Part shown: positions 8,699 through 18,500 of the stretch, one piece after another
Layout: each line of letters opens with the position of its first letter
How positions within the stretch are numbered: the stretch's first letter is position 1
From: Aequorivita echinoideorum
GTDB lineage: Bacteria > Bacteroidota > Bacteroidia > Flavobacteriales > Flavobacteriaceae
DNA: 64,000 bases
Reading direction: 5' to 3'
Assembly: GCF_018476645.1 (NCBI RefSeq)
Contig: NZ_JAHCTB010000002.1
Coordinates: 248,001-312,000, forward strand
Position numbers and translations under genes: made by a program
The notes under the pieces: model-generated
What the model was told of the DNA's origin: nothing
The model's database searches: none
What the model saw: only the letters and a program-made list of their open reading frames with translations

Positions 8699-11146
8699 AT
8701 GGGAAATTTTTTGGGGAAAGCGATTGCTTCCATTTTAAGTATTGTTACGGTTGCTGTTTTTTTGGTGGGTTGCGAAAATTCTTCAGAAAAGACGGGGACG
8801 CTGATGGATTTTGTGCCACAAGGTGCATCGCTGGTGTTTAAGATTTCAAATTTTGAAACAGTGCGCGGCGATATTGAAAGTAATGCATTGCTATCAAAAT
8901 TTGGTGAAAGTTCCCCATATTTATTGATTTCAAAAAGTACTTTTCTTCAGAATTTACGGCCCAAGAACGAAAGTGTTCTTTCCATAAATAAAATCGATGA
9001 TTCCACTTCATTTTACACATTTATAAGCAAACAGCATCCACAACTTTTTGTAACAGATTCCTTAAAAGACAAAACAATTGAAACGTTGACCGTTGATGAC
9101 TTTTCGTTCCAAAGGGTAACACTGGCGAAGGAAACCGTTTACACAACTACCGTGGACAGTATTTTTATTGCTTCCTCCTCGCAAAAAATTCTTCAGGAAA
9201 TCTTGAAGGGAAACACTGAAAAAGATGAAACCTTTGGCAAAGTTTACAACCTTCCAAACGCTGGACAATTAACCGCACTGCTTCGCGAAAACAATGTTTC
9301 ATTGCCAGATTCGGCGAAGGTAAACTTTACCTCGTGGTCCGCGCTGAATTTGCAATTAAGCCCCGAATCGCTTACCGCAACGGGCATCACGCTTGCAACG
9401 GATACAATTCCGCAATTACTGAATATTTTCAAGGATCAAATTCCGCAACCGAACGGTGTTGCAGATTTGGCGCCGGCAAATGCACGCGGCGCTCTCAGCT
9501 TCACCTTTAACGATGCCGAAAAATTTCAAAAGGAATTACGAATTTTCCGAGGCGAAAATGAAAATGCTGGGACCACCGGTATTTTTGGCTCTGTAAGCGA
9601 AGCGGGCAAAATAGACTTGGGCAACAGCATCTCATTCTTCGTAAAAAGTATTGACCCATCCTTGACCACAGATGTGTTGGCACGTTACCTCACGCTCGAG
9701 AATTCGTTCCGTGAGGTGGAAATTAGCGCCTTCAGCGAACCAGATTTGTTCAAAAGAACTTTTGCGCCTTTGCTGGATGGAGCCAATGCGAATTATATTT
9801 TTCAGTTGGAAAATTTCTTCGTTTTTACTGAAAACGTGTCCGATGCCGAAACAATAATTTCAGCATTTCAAAATAATTCAACCCTAAAAAATACGACTGC
9901 GTTTGAAGAAAATGCCCCCGTTTTAAGCAACGCATCCTCACTCTTGATTTTAAAAATGAAAGGCGATTTTGGCAAGGATATTTCACTTTTTTTAAATGAA
10001 AAATCTGAGACACTCAAAAATGCTTCATTTGATGGAATTCCGCTGGCGGCAATTCAATTTAGTTATGATAGGAATTTTGCGCACGTAACTTTTACATGCA
10101 AGGAAACTTCTGGTGGGGCTGTAAAAGTAGGCGGAAGTATTTCAGAAAAATTCAATACCAAACTGGAAAATGCACTTTTGGGCGCACCACAACTTTTCGG
10201 AAATGGGACAAATGTAGTGACTCAGGATATTTCAAATGTGCTCTATTTTATTTCGGAAAGTGGAAAAATACTTTGGAAGAAAAAATTGGAAAATGCCATT
10301 TTGGGAAAAATTCAAGAAATAGATATTTATGGGAATGGCAATAAACAATTGGCTTTTGCAACTAAAAATAATTTTTACATAATTGATAGAAACGGAAATG
10401 ATGTTACAGGTTTTCCCATCAAGTTTCGCGATAACGTAACGCAGCCGCTTTCGGTATTTGATTATGACAATAACCACAATTACAGGTTTGTAATCACACA
10501 GGGGAAACAAGTTTTGATGTATGATAAAGGCGGAAAAACGGTCAAAGGTTTCGGGTTCGAAAAGGCAAAATCCGCAATTGTCCAACCTCCGAAACACATA
10601 CGTATGGGCAACAAGGATTATATTTTGATTGCTGAGGAAAATGGAAAACTGAATATTTTGAGCAGGGTGGGTAAAACGCGCGTTTCAGTTTCAAAAGATT
10701 TTGATTTTTCTGAAATACCGGTGGCTGAGGAAGACAGTTATTTTGTAGTAATTACGAAGGACAACACGAAAATTAGGATTGACCAAAACGGTAAAATTTC
10801 AACCCAAAAACTTGATGTGGGCGGCAGTTATTGGTTTGCAATGGAGGGCAATACAAAAGCGACGCTTGATGACAACCTGTTGCGAATTGATGGAAAATTG
10901 GCCGAGCTTCCCATTGGTCTATATTCAAAACCACAACTTTTTACTGTGGACAGAAATGTATATGTAACCATTACCGAAACACAGGAAAATAAGGTGTATG
11001 TTTTTGATGAAAGTGCGAAAATTGTAGACGGATTTCCCATTTATGGAACCTCTACCGCCACATTGGCCGAGGGTGGACCACGAAAATCCATTGCAATTGC
11101 GGTTAAGGGAGAATCAGATACTGTTATTTACTACTTGATGAATTGA
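8699..11146 (+). CDS. large hypothetical lipoprotein with propeller-like C-terminal half
   Basis: I do not recognise a named function. With the start at 8699 (MGNFLGKAIASILS) the protein has 815 residues and a lipoprotein signal ending VAVFLVGC, so it should be lipid-anchored in the envelope. An upstream ATG (8654) would put 15 residues before the signal and lies upstream of the -7 box. The first half (to about residue 480) resembles DUF3352-like envelope proteins, with a QGASLVFKISNF start. The second half contains repeating units such as GNGNKQLAFATKNNFYII, DRNGNDVTGFP and YDKGGKTVKGF, which suggest a beta-propeller of PQQ/FG-GAP type. It follows rnhB, and its 3' end overlaps the convergent lipB by 16 bp. 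Confidence 0.7.
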   Translation: MGNFLGKAIASILSIVTVAVFLVGCENSSEKTGTLMDFVPQGASLVFKISNFETVRGDIESNALLSKFGESSPYLLISKSTFLQNLRPKNESVLSINKIDDSTSFYTFISKQHPQLFVTDSLKDKTIETLTVDDFSFQRVTLAKETVYTTTVDSIFIASSSQKILQEILKGNTEKDETFGKVYNLPNAGQLTALLRENNVSLPDSAKVNFTSWSALNLQLSPESLTATGITLATDTIPQLLNIFKDQIPQPNGVADLAPANARGALSFTFNDAEKFQKELRIFRGENENAGTTGIFGSVSEAGKIDLGNSISFFVKSIDPSLTTDVLARYLTLENSFREVEISAFSEPDLFKRTFAPLLDGANANYIFQLENFFVFTENVSDAETIISAFQNNSTLKNTTAFEENAPVLSNASSLLILKMKGDFGKDISLFLNEKSETLKNASFDGIPLAAIQFSYDRNFAHVTFTCKETSGGAVKVGGSISEKFNTKLENALLGAPQLFGNGTNVVTQDISNVLYFISESGKILWKKKLENAILGKIQEIDIYGNGNKQLAFATKNNFYIIDRNGNDVTGFPIKFRDNVTQPLSVFDYDNNHNYRFVITQGKQVLMYDKGGKTVKGFGFEKAKSAIVQPPKHIRMGNKDYILIAEENGKLNILSRVGKTRVSVSKDFDFSEIPVAEEDSYFVVITKDNTKIRIDQNGKISTQKLDVGGSYWFAMEGNTKATLDDNLLRIDGKLAELPIGLYSKPQLFTVDRNVYVTITETQENKVYVFDESAKIVDGFPIYGTSTATLAEGGPRKSIAIAVKGESDTVIYYLMN

Positions 11147-11859
11147 GCTGGGGAGCCTTCTTTTACTAATATTGCTTCAAAAAGATTTAAAAAATGCCTT
11201 ACCAATTTTCCCTGGACTTCTTCTATTGAAATTTCGGCCTTTCCCAATTCTACATTCAAAGATGTAACTGCTTTGCCTTTAATTCCGCAGGGAATCATAT
11301 TATCGAAATACCCCAAATCCGCATTGACATTTAGGGCAAAGCCGTGCATGGTAACCCATCTGCTCGCGCGTACGCCCATCGCGCAAATTTTTCGCGCAAA
11401 TGGCGTTGCCACATCCAGCCAAACGCCGGTCTCCCCACTGCTTCTTTCAGCTTTTAAACCATATTCTTTTAAAGTAAGAATTACCATTTCTTCCAGCAGG
11501 CGAAGATATTTATGGATATCGGTAAAAAAATTTTCCAAATCCAGAATTGGGTAGCCCACAATCTGGCCAGGGCCGTGGTAGGTAATGTCCCCACCTCTAT
11601 TTATCTTGTAAAAATTAGCCCCTATTTTTAATAAATTTTCTTCGGAAATCAATAAATTTTGGATGTCCCCACTTTTTCCCAGGGTATATACGTGCGGATG
11701 TTCCACAAAAAGAAGATAATTGGGAGTAATGGCGGAAGCATTTTGCTTTCGGTTGTTACTTTTTATATCAAGAATTTCATTGAAAAGTTTTTCTTGATAT
11801 TCCCAAATTTTCTTGTAATCCTGCAATCCTAAGTTTTCTACGTGCAATAATTTATTCAC
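11131..11859 (-). CDS. lipB: octanoyltransferase LipB
   Basis: Lipoyl(octanoyl) transferase, which moves octanoate from acyl carrier protein to lipoyl domains such as that of the E2 encoded at 30.8-32.1 kb. Conserved motifs are FVEHPHVYTLGKSGD, the RGGDITYHGPGQIVGYPI block with the substrate histidine, and the ICAMGVRASRWVTMHGFALN/PCGIKGKAVTSL region with the catalytic lysine/cysteine pair. I chose a GTG at 11857-11859 (translated MNKLLHVENLGLQDYKK), which matches the usual N-terminus and gives 242 residues. A GTG at 11908-11910 would add 17 residues and cannot be excluded. Confidence 0.92.
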   Translation of the reverse strand: MNKLLHVENLGLQDYKKIWEYQEKLFNEILDIKSNNRKQNASAITPNYLLFVEHPHVYTLGKSGDIQNLLISEENLLKIGANFYKINRGGDITYHGPGQIVGYPILDLENFFTDIHKYLRLLEEMVILTLKEYGLKAERSSGETGVWLDVATPFARKICAMGVRASRWVTMHGFALNVNADLGYFDNMIPCGIKGKAVTSLNVELGKAEISIEEVQGKLVRHFLNLFEAILVKEGSPAQFIK

Positions 11860-12036
11860 TCCTATTTGAATGTAATTTTTTACAAAATTATAATTTAAAA
11901 ATTTGATCACGGTTTGCTTTAATATTTTATGTGAATTTGATGATGCGTAATTATGTAAAAATCGATGAAAAATTCATCAAATTCGTTCAAGACTGTTATA
12001 TTTACAGTTCTAAATATTCAAATAATCATTTTTAAG

Positions 12037-14298
12037 ATGAAAAAAAGTACCATTAAATCCATTGTGGTATTATCCTTCTCGCTATTTTGCTTTGGGATGT
12101 ACGCACAAAGTTCTTCTAAGATTTGGACTTCCATTTCTGAAAGAGCGACAGAATCTAAAGCGAAGGAAGTTCGAAATTCAATTCCTTCAGACTATAAAAT
12201 TTATAGTTTAAATTCTTCTGCTTTATTATCTTCTTTGAACAACGCACCGGCGCGTGCGAATGTAAAAAATTCCACAGTTGTTATTGAATTTCCTGTGGCG
12301 AATGGGGAAATGCAGCGTTTTAAGGTTGCAGACGCACCAACCTTCTCTCAAGGGTTGCAGCAAAAATTTCCAAACATCCGCTCATTTGTAGGTCAAGGTA
12401 TTGATGACCCAACTGCAATTGCGAGATTCAGTACTTCTCCAAATGGAGTTAGTGTGATGATTCAATCTGCAAAAAATGCAACGTTCTATATTGATCCCTA
12501 TACTACAGATAGACAAGCATACATCGGGTATTCTAGAAATACATTACCAGCTTCCACTGATCCTTTTTTGTGTATGGTGGAAGAGGAAATGGGTCCAAGA
12601 GCAAATACCTCTGGTAACGAATATGAAATACAAAATGCTGATGACGGTAAATTAAGAACCTTTAGACTAGCGCTTGCCTGTACAGGAGAATACGCACAAT
12701 ACCATTGGCAAGTTATTCAGCAAATACCTGCAAGTGCCCCAGATTCTGAAAAAATTGCAGCCGTACTAACCTCTATGAACGTAGCGATGACACGAGTAAA
12801 TGGCATTTATGAAAGAGATTTGGCAGTAACCATGGAACTAGTACCTAACAACGACGAAATCATATTTCTCAATGCCAGTACCGATCCTTATACCAATAAT
12901 AACGGCTCTACTATGTTAGGTCAAAATCAATCAACTGTAGATAATATCATCGGTTCCGCAAACTATGATATTGGTCATGTTTTTAGTACTGGAGGTGGCG
13001 GTATAGCACAATTACGTTCTCCTTGTGTATCTGGAAGTAAAGCGAGAGGAGTAACCGGTTTGCCGTCACCTATAGGAGATCCCTTCTACATAGATTACGT
13101 ATGCCACGAAATGGGTCACCAATATGGTGGTAATCATACTCAGAACAATAATTGTCAAAGATCTAATGCATCATATGAGCCAGGAAGCGCCTCTACCATT
13201 ATGGGATATGCGGGTATTTGCCCTCCGAATGTTCAGAATGTGAGTGACGATTATTTCCACGCTATAAGCATTCAAGAAATGTGGAATAACGTACGCTTTG
13301 GACAAAGTCAATGTGGAGCTGAAAGTGCCACTAACAATCTTCCCCCTGTTGCAGATGCCGGTGAGGATTATACAGTCCCAAAATCTACTCCATTGATGTT
13401 AACAGGAAGTGCTACAGACCCTGATGGAGATGCACTTTCATATTGCTGGGAGCAATTTAATAATCAAGTAGCTCCTATGCCACCACAAAACACATCTACT
13501 ACAGGGCCGGCATTTAGATCAGTTGAGCCTACTACCTCCCCTGTGAGATATCTACCTGCTATTGGTACAGTTTTAAATGGTCAAACACAAAATACTTGGG
13601 AAGTTATTCCTTCTGTGGGAAGAAATATGAATTTCAGACTTACCGTTAGGGATAATGCTGCCAATGGAGGATCATCGGCTAATGATAACATGCTTATAGT
13701 TTTTGATGGCAATTCTGGGCCATTTGTGGTTACTTCGCAAACGGATGCTACAACTTGGACTACGCAAACTACAGAGACTGTTACCTGGGATGTAGCCGGT
13801 ACGGATGTAGCGCCAGTAAATTGCGCTAATGTTGATATCCTTTTCTCAACAGATGGTGGTCAAACGTACGATATTACTATTGCATTGAATGTTCCAAATA
13901 CAGGAACTGCAACCATTGATGTGCCAAATATTAATACCACTACCGGTAGAATGATGATCAAGGGATCTGACAATATTTTCTACAATGTAAATGGTGATGT
14001 TATTACCGTTCAAGGAGAACTATCCACAGAAGATTTCGCTTTTGAGAATTTTGCAGTTTATCCAAACCCATCAAATGGAACTTTTAATCTTTCGTTCAAA
14101 CCTGCTTCAAATGATGATATCAATGTTTCGCTTTATGATTTAAGAGGAAGATTGATCAACGAGTTTGTTTTTGATGATGCTTCAGCAGGAACAACATTCA
14201 ACAAAGCGCTTGATTATGGTTATATAAACAGCGGAATGTATTTCTTGGTAGTTAAAAATGGAAATAAAGTAACGACGAAAAAGGTTGTTAAAAATTAA
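12037..14298 (+). CDS. secreted reprolysin-like metalloprotease with T9SS sorting domain
   Basis: A 753-residue exported zinc metalloprotease. The start at 12037 gives MKKSTIKSIVVLSFSLFCFGMYAQ, a normal signal peptide. An upstream in-frame ATG at 11965 would bury it. The zinc site HEMGHQYGGNHT (HExxHxxGxxH) and the downstream Met-turn region IMGYAGICPPN place it in the M12B/metzincin group. After the protease domain come a PKD-like segment (LPPVADAGEDYTVPKSTPLMLTG) and a further Ig-like part. The C-terminal FENFAVYPNPSNGTFNL...YFLVVKNGNKVTTKKVV region is a type A sorting signal for the T9SS, so the mature enzyme should be secreted or surface-attached. The gene is followed by its own terminator. 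Confidence 0.92.
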   Translation: MKKSTIKSIVVLSFSLFCFGMYAQSSSKIWTSISERATESKAKEVRNSIPSDYKIYSLNSSALLSSLNNAPARANVKNSTVVIEFPVANGEMQRFKVADAPTFSQGLQQKFPNIRSFVGQGIDDPTAIARFSTSPNGVSVMIQSAKNATFYIDPYTTDRQAYIGYSRNTLPASTDPFLCMVEEEMGPRANTSGNEYEIQNADDGKLRTFRLALACTGEYAQYHWQVIQQIPASAPDSEKIAAVLTSMNVAMTRVNGIYERDLAVTMELVPNNDEIIFLNASTDPYTNNNGSTMLGQNQSTVDNIIGSANYDIGHVFSTGGGGIAQLRSPCVSGSKARGVTGLPSPIGDPFYIDYVCHEMGHQYGGNHTQNNNCQRSNASYEPGSASTIMGYAGICPPNVQNVSDDYFHAISIQEMWNNVRFGQSQCGAESATNNLPPVADAGEDYTVPKSTPLMLTGSATDPDGDALSYCWEQFNNQVAPMPPQNTSTTGPAFRSVEPTTSPVRYLPAIGTVLNGQTQNTWEVIPSVGRNMNFRLTVRDNAANGGSSANDNMLIVFDGNSGPFVVTSQTDATTWTTQTTETVTWDVAGTDVAPVNCANVDILFSTDGGQTYDITIALNVPNTGTATIDVPNINTTTGRMMIKGSDNIFYNVNGDVITVQGELSTEDFAFENFAVYPNPSNGTFNLSFKPASNDDINVSLYDLRGRLINEFVFDDASAGTTFNKALDYGYINSGMYFLVVKNGNKVTTKKVVKN

Positions 14299-14320
14299 TT
14301 CCTAAAATATATTACAACTA

Positions 14321-14349
14321 AAAAGGCTGTCAAAAATGACAGCCTTTTT
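14321..14349. terminator. bidirectional intrinsic terminator
   Basis: AAAAGGCTGTCA (14321-14332) pairs with TGACAGCCTTTTT around an AAAA loop. It lies between the convergent metalloprotease and the 14371-14904 lipoprotein gene. Confidence 0.92.
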
Positions 14350-14370
14350 TATTTTATGAGATTGAAAAAT

Positions 14371-14904
14371 TTATATTTGAACCGTTTCTGAAATATGGGA
14401 AATAACCTGTGTTGTTTTATCTGTTGTAAATTTTAAATCCATTGAAATGGTATTCCCATTTTTCTCCAGTAATAATTTTCCATTATCAATAGTATAAAAA
14501 CCCGCATCCCTACAGAAACATTGTCTTCCAAAGAGCATCTTAACATCCTTTAATGCAACTCCTTCTTTATTCATATTAGTGGTTGATGCTGGAATTTCAA
14601 AATGGATTGTTTCCATATAATCCCCGTCCGCAGTACCTTCAGGGCCTTTTTTCTCGTAGGTATAAACTACAACCATATTATCACCAGCTTCAATCTGCGG
14701 ATAGAGTGCGCCCGTTCCGTCTTCCTGAACCATTAATTTTTTATTTTTTTGAACCTTAACGGTGCAAGTCCCGCCGTTGGGACATTCTTGGTTCTTCACG
14801 CTTACCATTTTAGTGGGATTTTTTTCCGTTGTGGTTGATGTAGTGTTGGGGCTTTTGCAAGCATTCAACATCAAAAGTGGGATACATAAATAAAAAGCTT
14901 TCAT
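14371..14904 (-). CDS. hypothetical lipoprotein with Cys-rich segments
   Basis: A 177-residue predicted lipoprotein of unknown function. The signal MKAFYLCIPLLMLNAC ends in a lipobox-like LNAC, followed by a Ser/Thr-rich linker. The body contains NQECPNGGTCTVKVQ near residues 37-51 and FGRQCFCRDAGFYTI near residues 124-138, two Cys pairs that could be disulphide-bonded in the periplasm. It is convergent with the metalloprotease and divergent from lysS. No operon partner is evident. Confidence 0.7.
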   Translation of the reverse strand: MKAFYLCIPLLMLNACKSPNTTSTTTEKNPTKMVSVKNQECPNGGTCTVKVQKNKKLMVQEDGTGALYPQIEAGDNMVVVYTYEKKGPEGTADGDYMETIHFEIPASTTNMNKEGVALKDVKMLFGRQCFCRDAGFYTIDNGKLLLEKNGNTISMDLKFTTDKTTQVISHISETVQI

Positions 14905-15070
14905 AATGTGTTATTAGTTAGTGAATATTCAATTTTAATAAGAATGATATGTTCATAAAATTTCATAGGTTTTAATGTTCTGAAATTTTTCATATAAAAC
15001 AAATTTACGATTATTATCAATACACAAAGTTTATTCCGAAAGAGCGGCCATCGGTTTTCGAAATCTCAAC

Positions 15071-15103
15071 TTTCGCATTTCGAAATTCTATTTCCTATCT
15101 TTG
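15071..15103 (+). promoter_or_regulatory. lysS promoter, TTTC-N21-TATCTTTG
   Basis: TATCTTTG (15096-15103) matches the TAnnTTTG -7 consensus. TTTC at 15071-15074, 21 bp upstream, is one base off the TTTG -33 element. The lysS ATG follows 24 bp later. Confidence 0.65.
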
Positions 15104-15127
15104 CAAACTTATTTTTATATCACACAC

Positions 15128-16819
15128 ATGCAACTTTCTGAACTTGAATTAATACGAAGGGAAAAACTTTCACAATTGCGCGCTCTTGGCATCAACCCCT
15201 ATCCCGCAGATTTATACCCCGTAGACAATACTTCAAAAAAGCTAAAAGAATCTTTTGAGGAAGGAAAAAAAGTTATAATTGCCGGAAGGCTTATGTCAAG
15301 AAGGATTCAAGGAAAGGCTTCTTTTGCTGAGCTCCAGGATGCTGATGGAAAAATCCAAGTTTATTTTAACCGGGATGAAATTTGCCCAGGCGAGGATAAA
15401 ACACTTTATAACGAAGTTTACAAAAAATTACTGGACATAGGCGATTTTATTGGTATTGAAGGCGAACTATTCAAAACACAAGTAGGTGAAAAGACCGTGA
15501 TGGTAAAAAACTTTATGCTGTTGAGCAAAGCCTTAAAACCCCTACCACAACCAAGGGTTGATGCGGATGGGAAAGTGCACGATGCTTTTACAGACCCGGA
15601 ACAGCGTTATCGCCAGCGCTATGCAGATTTGGTCGTGAACCCGCATGTAAAAGAAGTTTTTGTGAAAAGGACGAAACTTTTTAACGCCATGCGCTCTTTT
15701 TTTAACGAAAGAGGCTATTTTGAAGTTGAAACCCCAATATTGCAACCCATTCCCGGTGGCGCTGCGGCAAAACCATTTGTTACCCACCACAATTCGCTTG
15801 ATATTCCGCTTTATATGCGCATTGCCAATGAGCTTTACCTGAAAAGATTGATCGTTGGCGGTTTTGATGGGGTGTATGAATTCTCAAAAAACTTCAGAAA
15901 TGAAGGAATGGACAGAACGCACAATCCTGAATTTACGGCGATGGAAATCTATGTGTCGTATAAGGATTACAACTGGATGATGGATTTTTGTGAGCAGTTG
16001 CTGGAATTCTGTGCCAAAGAAGTTAATGGCACTTCAAAAGCGACTTTTGGCAAGCATGAAGTAGATTTTAAAGCGCCCTATCCACGTGTAACAATGGCGC
16101 AGGCTATCGAAAAATATACTGGTTTTGATATTACCGGAAAAACCGAGGATGAAATTCGTGAAGCAGCCCTGCAAATGAAAATAGAGGTGGATGATAGTAT
16201 GGGCAAAGGAAAATTGATTGATGAAATATTTGGTGAAAAATGTGAAGCCAATTTTATTCAGCCCACATTTATTACAGATTATCCGAAGGAAATGAGCCCG
16301 CTTTGCAAAGAGCATCGGGACAATCCCGAACTTACCGAGCGATTTGAACTGATGGTTTGCGGAAAAGAGGTAGCGAATGCCTATAGCGAACTCAACGACC
16401 CAATAGATCAGCGTGAACGTTTTGAAGCACAACTCGAGCTTGCCAATAGAGGCGATGAGGAAGCCACTGCATTTATTGACTACGATTTCCTGCGCGCACT
16501 GGAATATGGGATGCCGCCAACCAGCGGAATGGGGATTGGAATGGATAGACTTATTATGTTTTTAACAAATAATGCTTCAATACAGGAAGTACTTTTCTTC
16601 CCACAAATGCGTCCAGAAAAGAAAAAAGTGGATATGACTGAGGATGAAAAATTGATTTTCAACATTCTAAAAGTCGAAAATCCAATCGCACTTGAAGCTT
16701 TAAAAACAAAAACAGGACTCAGCAATAAAAAATGGGACAAAGCCATTAAAGGATTAACCAAAAGTAAGGTTGCTTCTGTAGAAAAAACTGATGGGAATCT
16801 GGTGGTAAAGACTTCTTAA
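15128..16819 (+). CDS. lysS: lysine--tRNA ligase, class II
   Basis: A 563-residue class II lysyl-tRNA synthetase that charges tRNA-Lys. The start at 15128 (MQLSELELIRREKLSQLRAL) is the usual N-terminus. The upstream ATG at 15101 lies on the promoter. An N-terminal OB-fold (IIAGRLMSRRIQGKASFAELQD) binds the anticodon. Motif 2 appears as FSKNFRNEGMDRTHNPEFT, and motif 3 as GMPPTSGMGIGMDRLIMFL. The protein ends with an extra tail of about 60 residues after the motif 3 domain (EDEKLIFNILKVENPIALEA onwards, rich in Lys). This tail is longer than the E. coli enzyme and looks like a small winged or helical appendage. It has its own promoter and a terminator at 16845. Confidence 0.96.
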   Translation: MQLSELELIRREKLSQLRALGINPYPADLYPVDNTSKKLKESFEEGKKVIIAGRLMSRRIQGKASFAELQDADGKIQVYFNRDEICPGEDKTLYNEVYKKLLDIGDFIGIEGELFKTQVGEKTVMVKNFMLLSKALKPLPQPRVDADGKVHDAFTDPEQRYRQRYADLVVNPHVKEVFVKRTKLFNAMRSFFNERGYFEVETPILQPIPGGAAAKPFVTHHNSLDIPLYMRIANELYLKRLIVGGFDGVYEFSKNFRNEGMDRTHNPEFTAMEIYVSYKDYNWMMDFCEQLLEFCAKEVNGTSKATFGKHEVDFKAPYPRVTMAQAIEKYTGFDITGKTEDEIREAALQMKIEVDDSMGKGKLIDEIFGEKCEANFIQPTFITDYPKEMSPLCKEHRDNPELTERFELMVCGKEVANAYSELNDPIDQRERFEAQLELANRGDEEATAFIDYDFLRALEYGMPPTSGMGIGMDRLIMFLTNNASIQEVLFFPQMRPEKKKVDMTEDEKLIFNILKVENPIALEALKTKTGLSNKKWDKAIKGLTKSKVASVEKTDGNLVVKTS

Positions 16820-16844
16820 GAAAATAGAATTGTTGAATAGGACG

Positions 16845-16874
16845 GGAATCGCTTTTGGCGGTTCCTTTTTTTTT
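16845..16874 (+). terminator. intrinsic terminator after lysS
   Basis: GGAATCGC (16845-16852) pairs with GCGGTTCC (16858-16865) around TTTTG, with one G-T pair. Nine Ts follow. The rest of the spacer to 17114 shows only an imperfect CCACCGC/GCGGTGG inverted repeat. Confidence 0.85.
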
Positions 16875-17114
16875 AGAAAAAACCACCGCCCAAAACTTTT
16901 TTCCTCCTTTTTGGCTTAAGGGGTTCCGCATCCCTACGGAAAATTTTGTGCGGTGGAAATTCTTTTTTTATTTTATAAAAACTACGGACATTAATTTCAA
17001 TATAAAATGTACTATTAGCCAACGCTTACTTTCATTGAGCGAAATGTTATTTTCTGCGGAATTAATATTTTTAACGGAGGATTTTTATATTTTTAGCCCA
17101 TTAATTTCATAAAA

Positions 17115-18374
17115 ATGAAGCAACTACACTTTTTATTTTTCGGTATATTTTTTATTCTTTTTTCGTGTGGAAAGGATGATGAAACATATCAAAATATTGA
17201 TTCTGAAAACCCATCTGCGCCTTCAAATTTGGTAGCATCAGATGAAACCGAAACATCACTTCGGTTAACTTGGGATGCTTCAACCGATAATATTGGGGTA
17301 ACTGGATACAGAATTTATCAGGATGGAAATAATGATTTCACTTTCGTTTCACAAACTTCAGCGGTAATTGAAGGACTTCTTCCCGGAAATTCCTATAGTT
17401 TTTACGTTACAGCTATTGATGAAGAAGAAAATGAATCTGCACCCAGCAACACGGTTAATACATTCACGGTAGATACACCGCTTTCCTTTTTACCACTTTT
17501 ATCTGAAATGGGTATTTTCTCTGGTAGTCTTTCTAATCTACAACCTGCCAGCGGCGTTCAACTATACGAAATCAACAGTACTTTGTTTACGGATTATGCT
17601 AAGAAACAACGTTTAATCAGACTTCCTGCGGGTCAAAAAATGAGTTATAACAATTCAGATTATCTACCACAATTTCCAGATAACACATTGATTTCCAAAA
17701 CTTTTTATTACTTTATCGATGAAACAAATCCGTCCCTCGGAAAAAAGATTATTGAAACCCGAGTTATGCTAAAAGTGAATGGAGCATGGCTCGTTGGCGA
17801 CTACATTTGGAATAGCGAGCAAACGGAAGCTACATATCGCGAATCTGGCAGTATTGAATCAATTAGTTATATTGATGCGAGTGGGCAAACCCAGAATATC
17901 AATTATCAAATCCCTTCAAAACAGGATTGCTTTACCTGCCATAATAACAATTCCCAAACTTTTCCTATTGGTTTGAAACTAAGAAGTCTCAATTTTACAC
18001 CCAGCTACACTAGCCAAAATCAATTGGAGTATTTGACCGCAAATGGCTTTTTGGAAGGTGTCAATGCTTCAAATATTAGTGTTTTACCAGACTGGACAAA
18101 TACTTCACTACTTTTGGATGATCGTGCTCGCGCTTATATGGATGTAAATTGTGCGCATTGCCATCAACCTGGAGGTAGCGTTCCATCTACTTTTGGCTTG
18201 GATCTCAGATTTGAGACCTTATTTGAGAATACCGGAATTTATGCAAACCGTGGGGAAATTGTTGCTCGATTTCAAAGTACTGTTCCCACCTATAGAATGC
18301 CCCAATTGGGCAGGACCATTGTGCACGAGGAAGCCTTACAGATGCTGGATGAATATATAGAATCCCTAGATTAA
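17115..18374 (+). CDS. fibronectin III-containing diheme c-type cytochrome lipoprotein
   Basis: A 419-residue predicted lipoprotein, with a signal ending FILFSCGK. An FN3 domain (about residues 30-115: PSAPSNLVASDETETSLRLTWDAS split by the usual strands) precedes a domain resembling the SO2930 family of diheme cytochromes. Two heme-binding motifs are visible: CFTCHNNNSQTFPIG near residue 275 and CAHCHQPGG near residue 345. A methionine ligand candidate is in TYRMPQLG. It should act in the periplasm or on the surface as an electron carrier or oxidase partner. The specific redox partner is unknown. It has its own terminator and no obvious operon. Confidence 0.8.
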   Translation: MKQLHFLFFGIFFILFSCGKDDETYQNIDSENPSAPSNLVASDETETSLRLTWDASTDNIGVTGYRIYQDGNNDFTFVSQTSAVIEGLLPGNSYSFYVTAIDEEENESAPSNTVNTFTVDTPLSFLPLLSEMGIFSGSLSNLQPASGVQLYEINSTLFTDYAKKQRLIRLPAGQKMSYNNSDYLPQFPDNTLISKTFYYFIDETNPSLGKKIIETRVMLKVNGAWLVGDYIWNSEQTEATYRESGSIESISYIDASGQTQNINYQIPSKQDCFTCHNNNSQTFPIGLKLRSLNFTPSYTSQNQLEYLTANGFLEGVNASNISVLPDWTNTSLLLDDRARAYMDVNCAHCHQPGGSVPSTFGLDLRFETLFENTGIYANRGEIVARFQSTVPTYRMPQLGRTIVHEEALQMLDEYIESLD

Positions 18375-18395
18375 ATCCACCATAAAAACTTAAAG

Positions 18396-18420
18396 AAAAG
18401 ACCGAACGTATCGGTCTTTT
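18396..18420 (+). terminator. intrinsic terminator after the diheme cytochrome
   Basis: AAAAGACCGA (18396-18405) pairs perfectly with TCGGTCTTTT (18411-18420) around a 5-base loop, followed by TTC and further Ts. Confidence 0.9.
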
Positions 18421-18500
18421 TTCATTTGAATATTTTCCGTAATTAAACCTTTGGACTAAAAAAACATCAAAGTACTGTTGAACATTTAAAAATAAACAAG

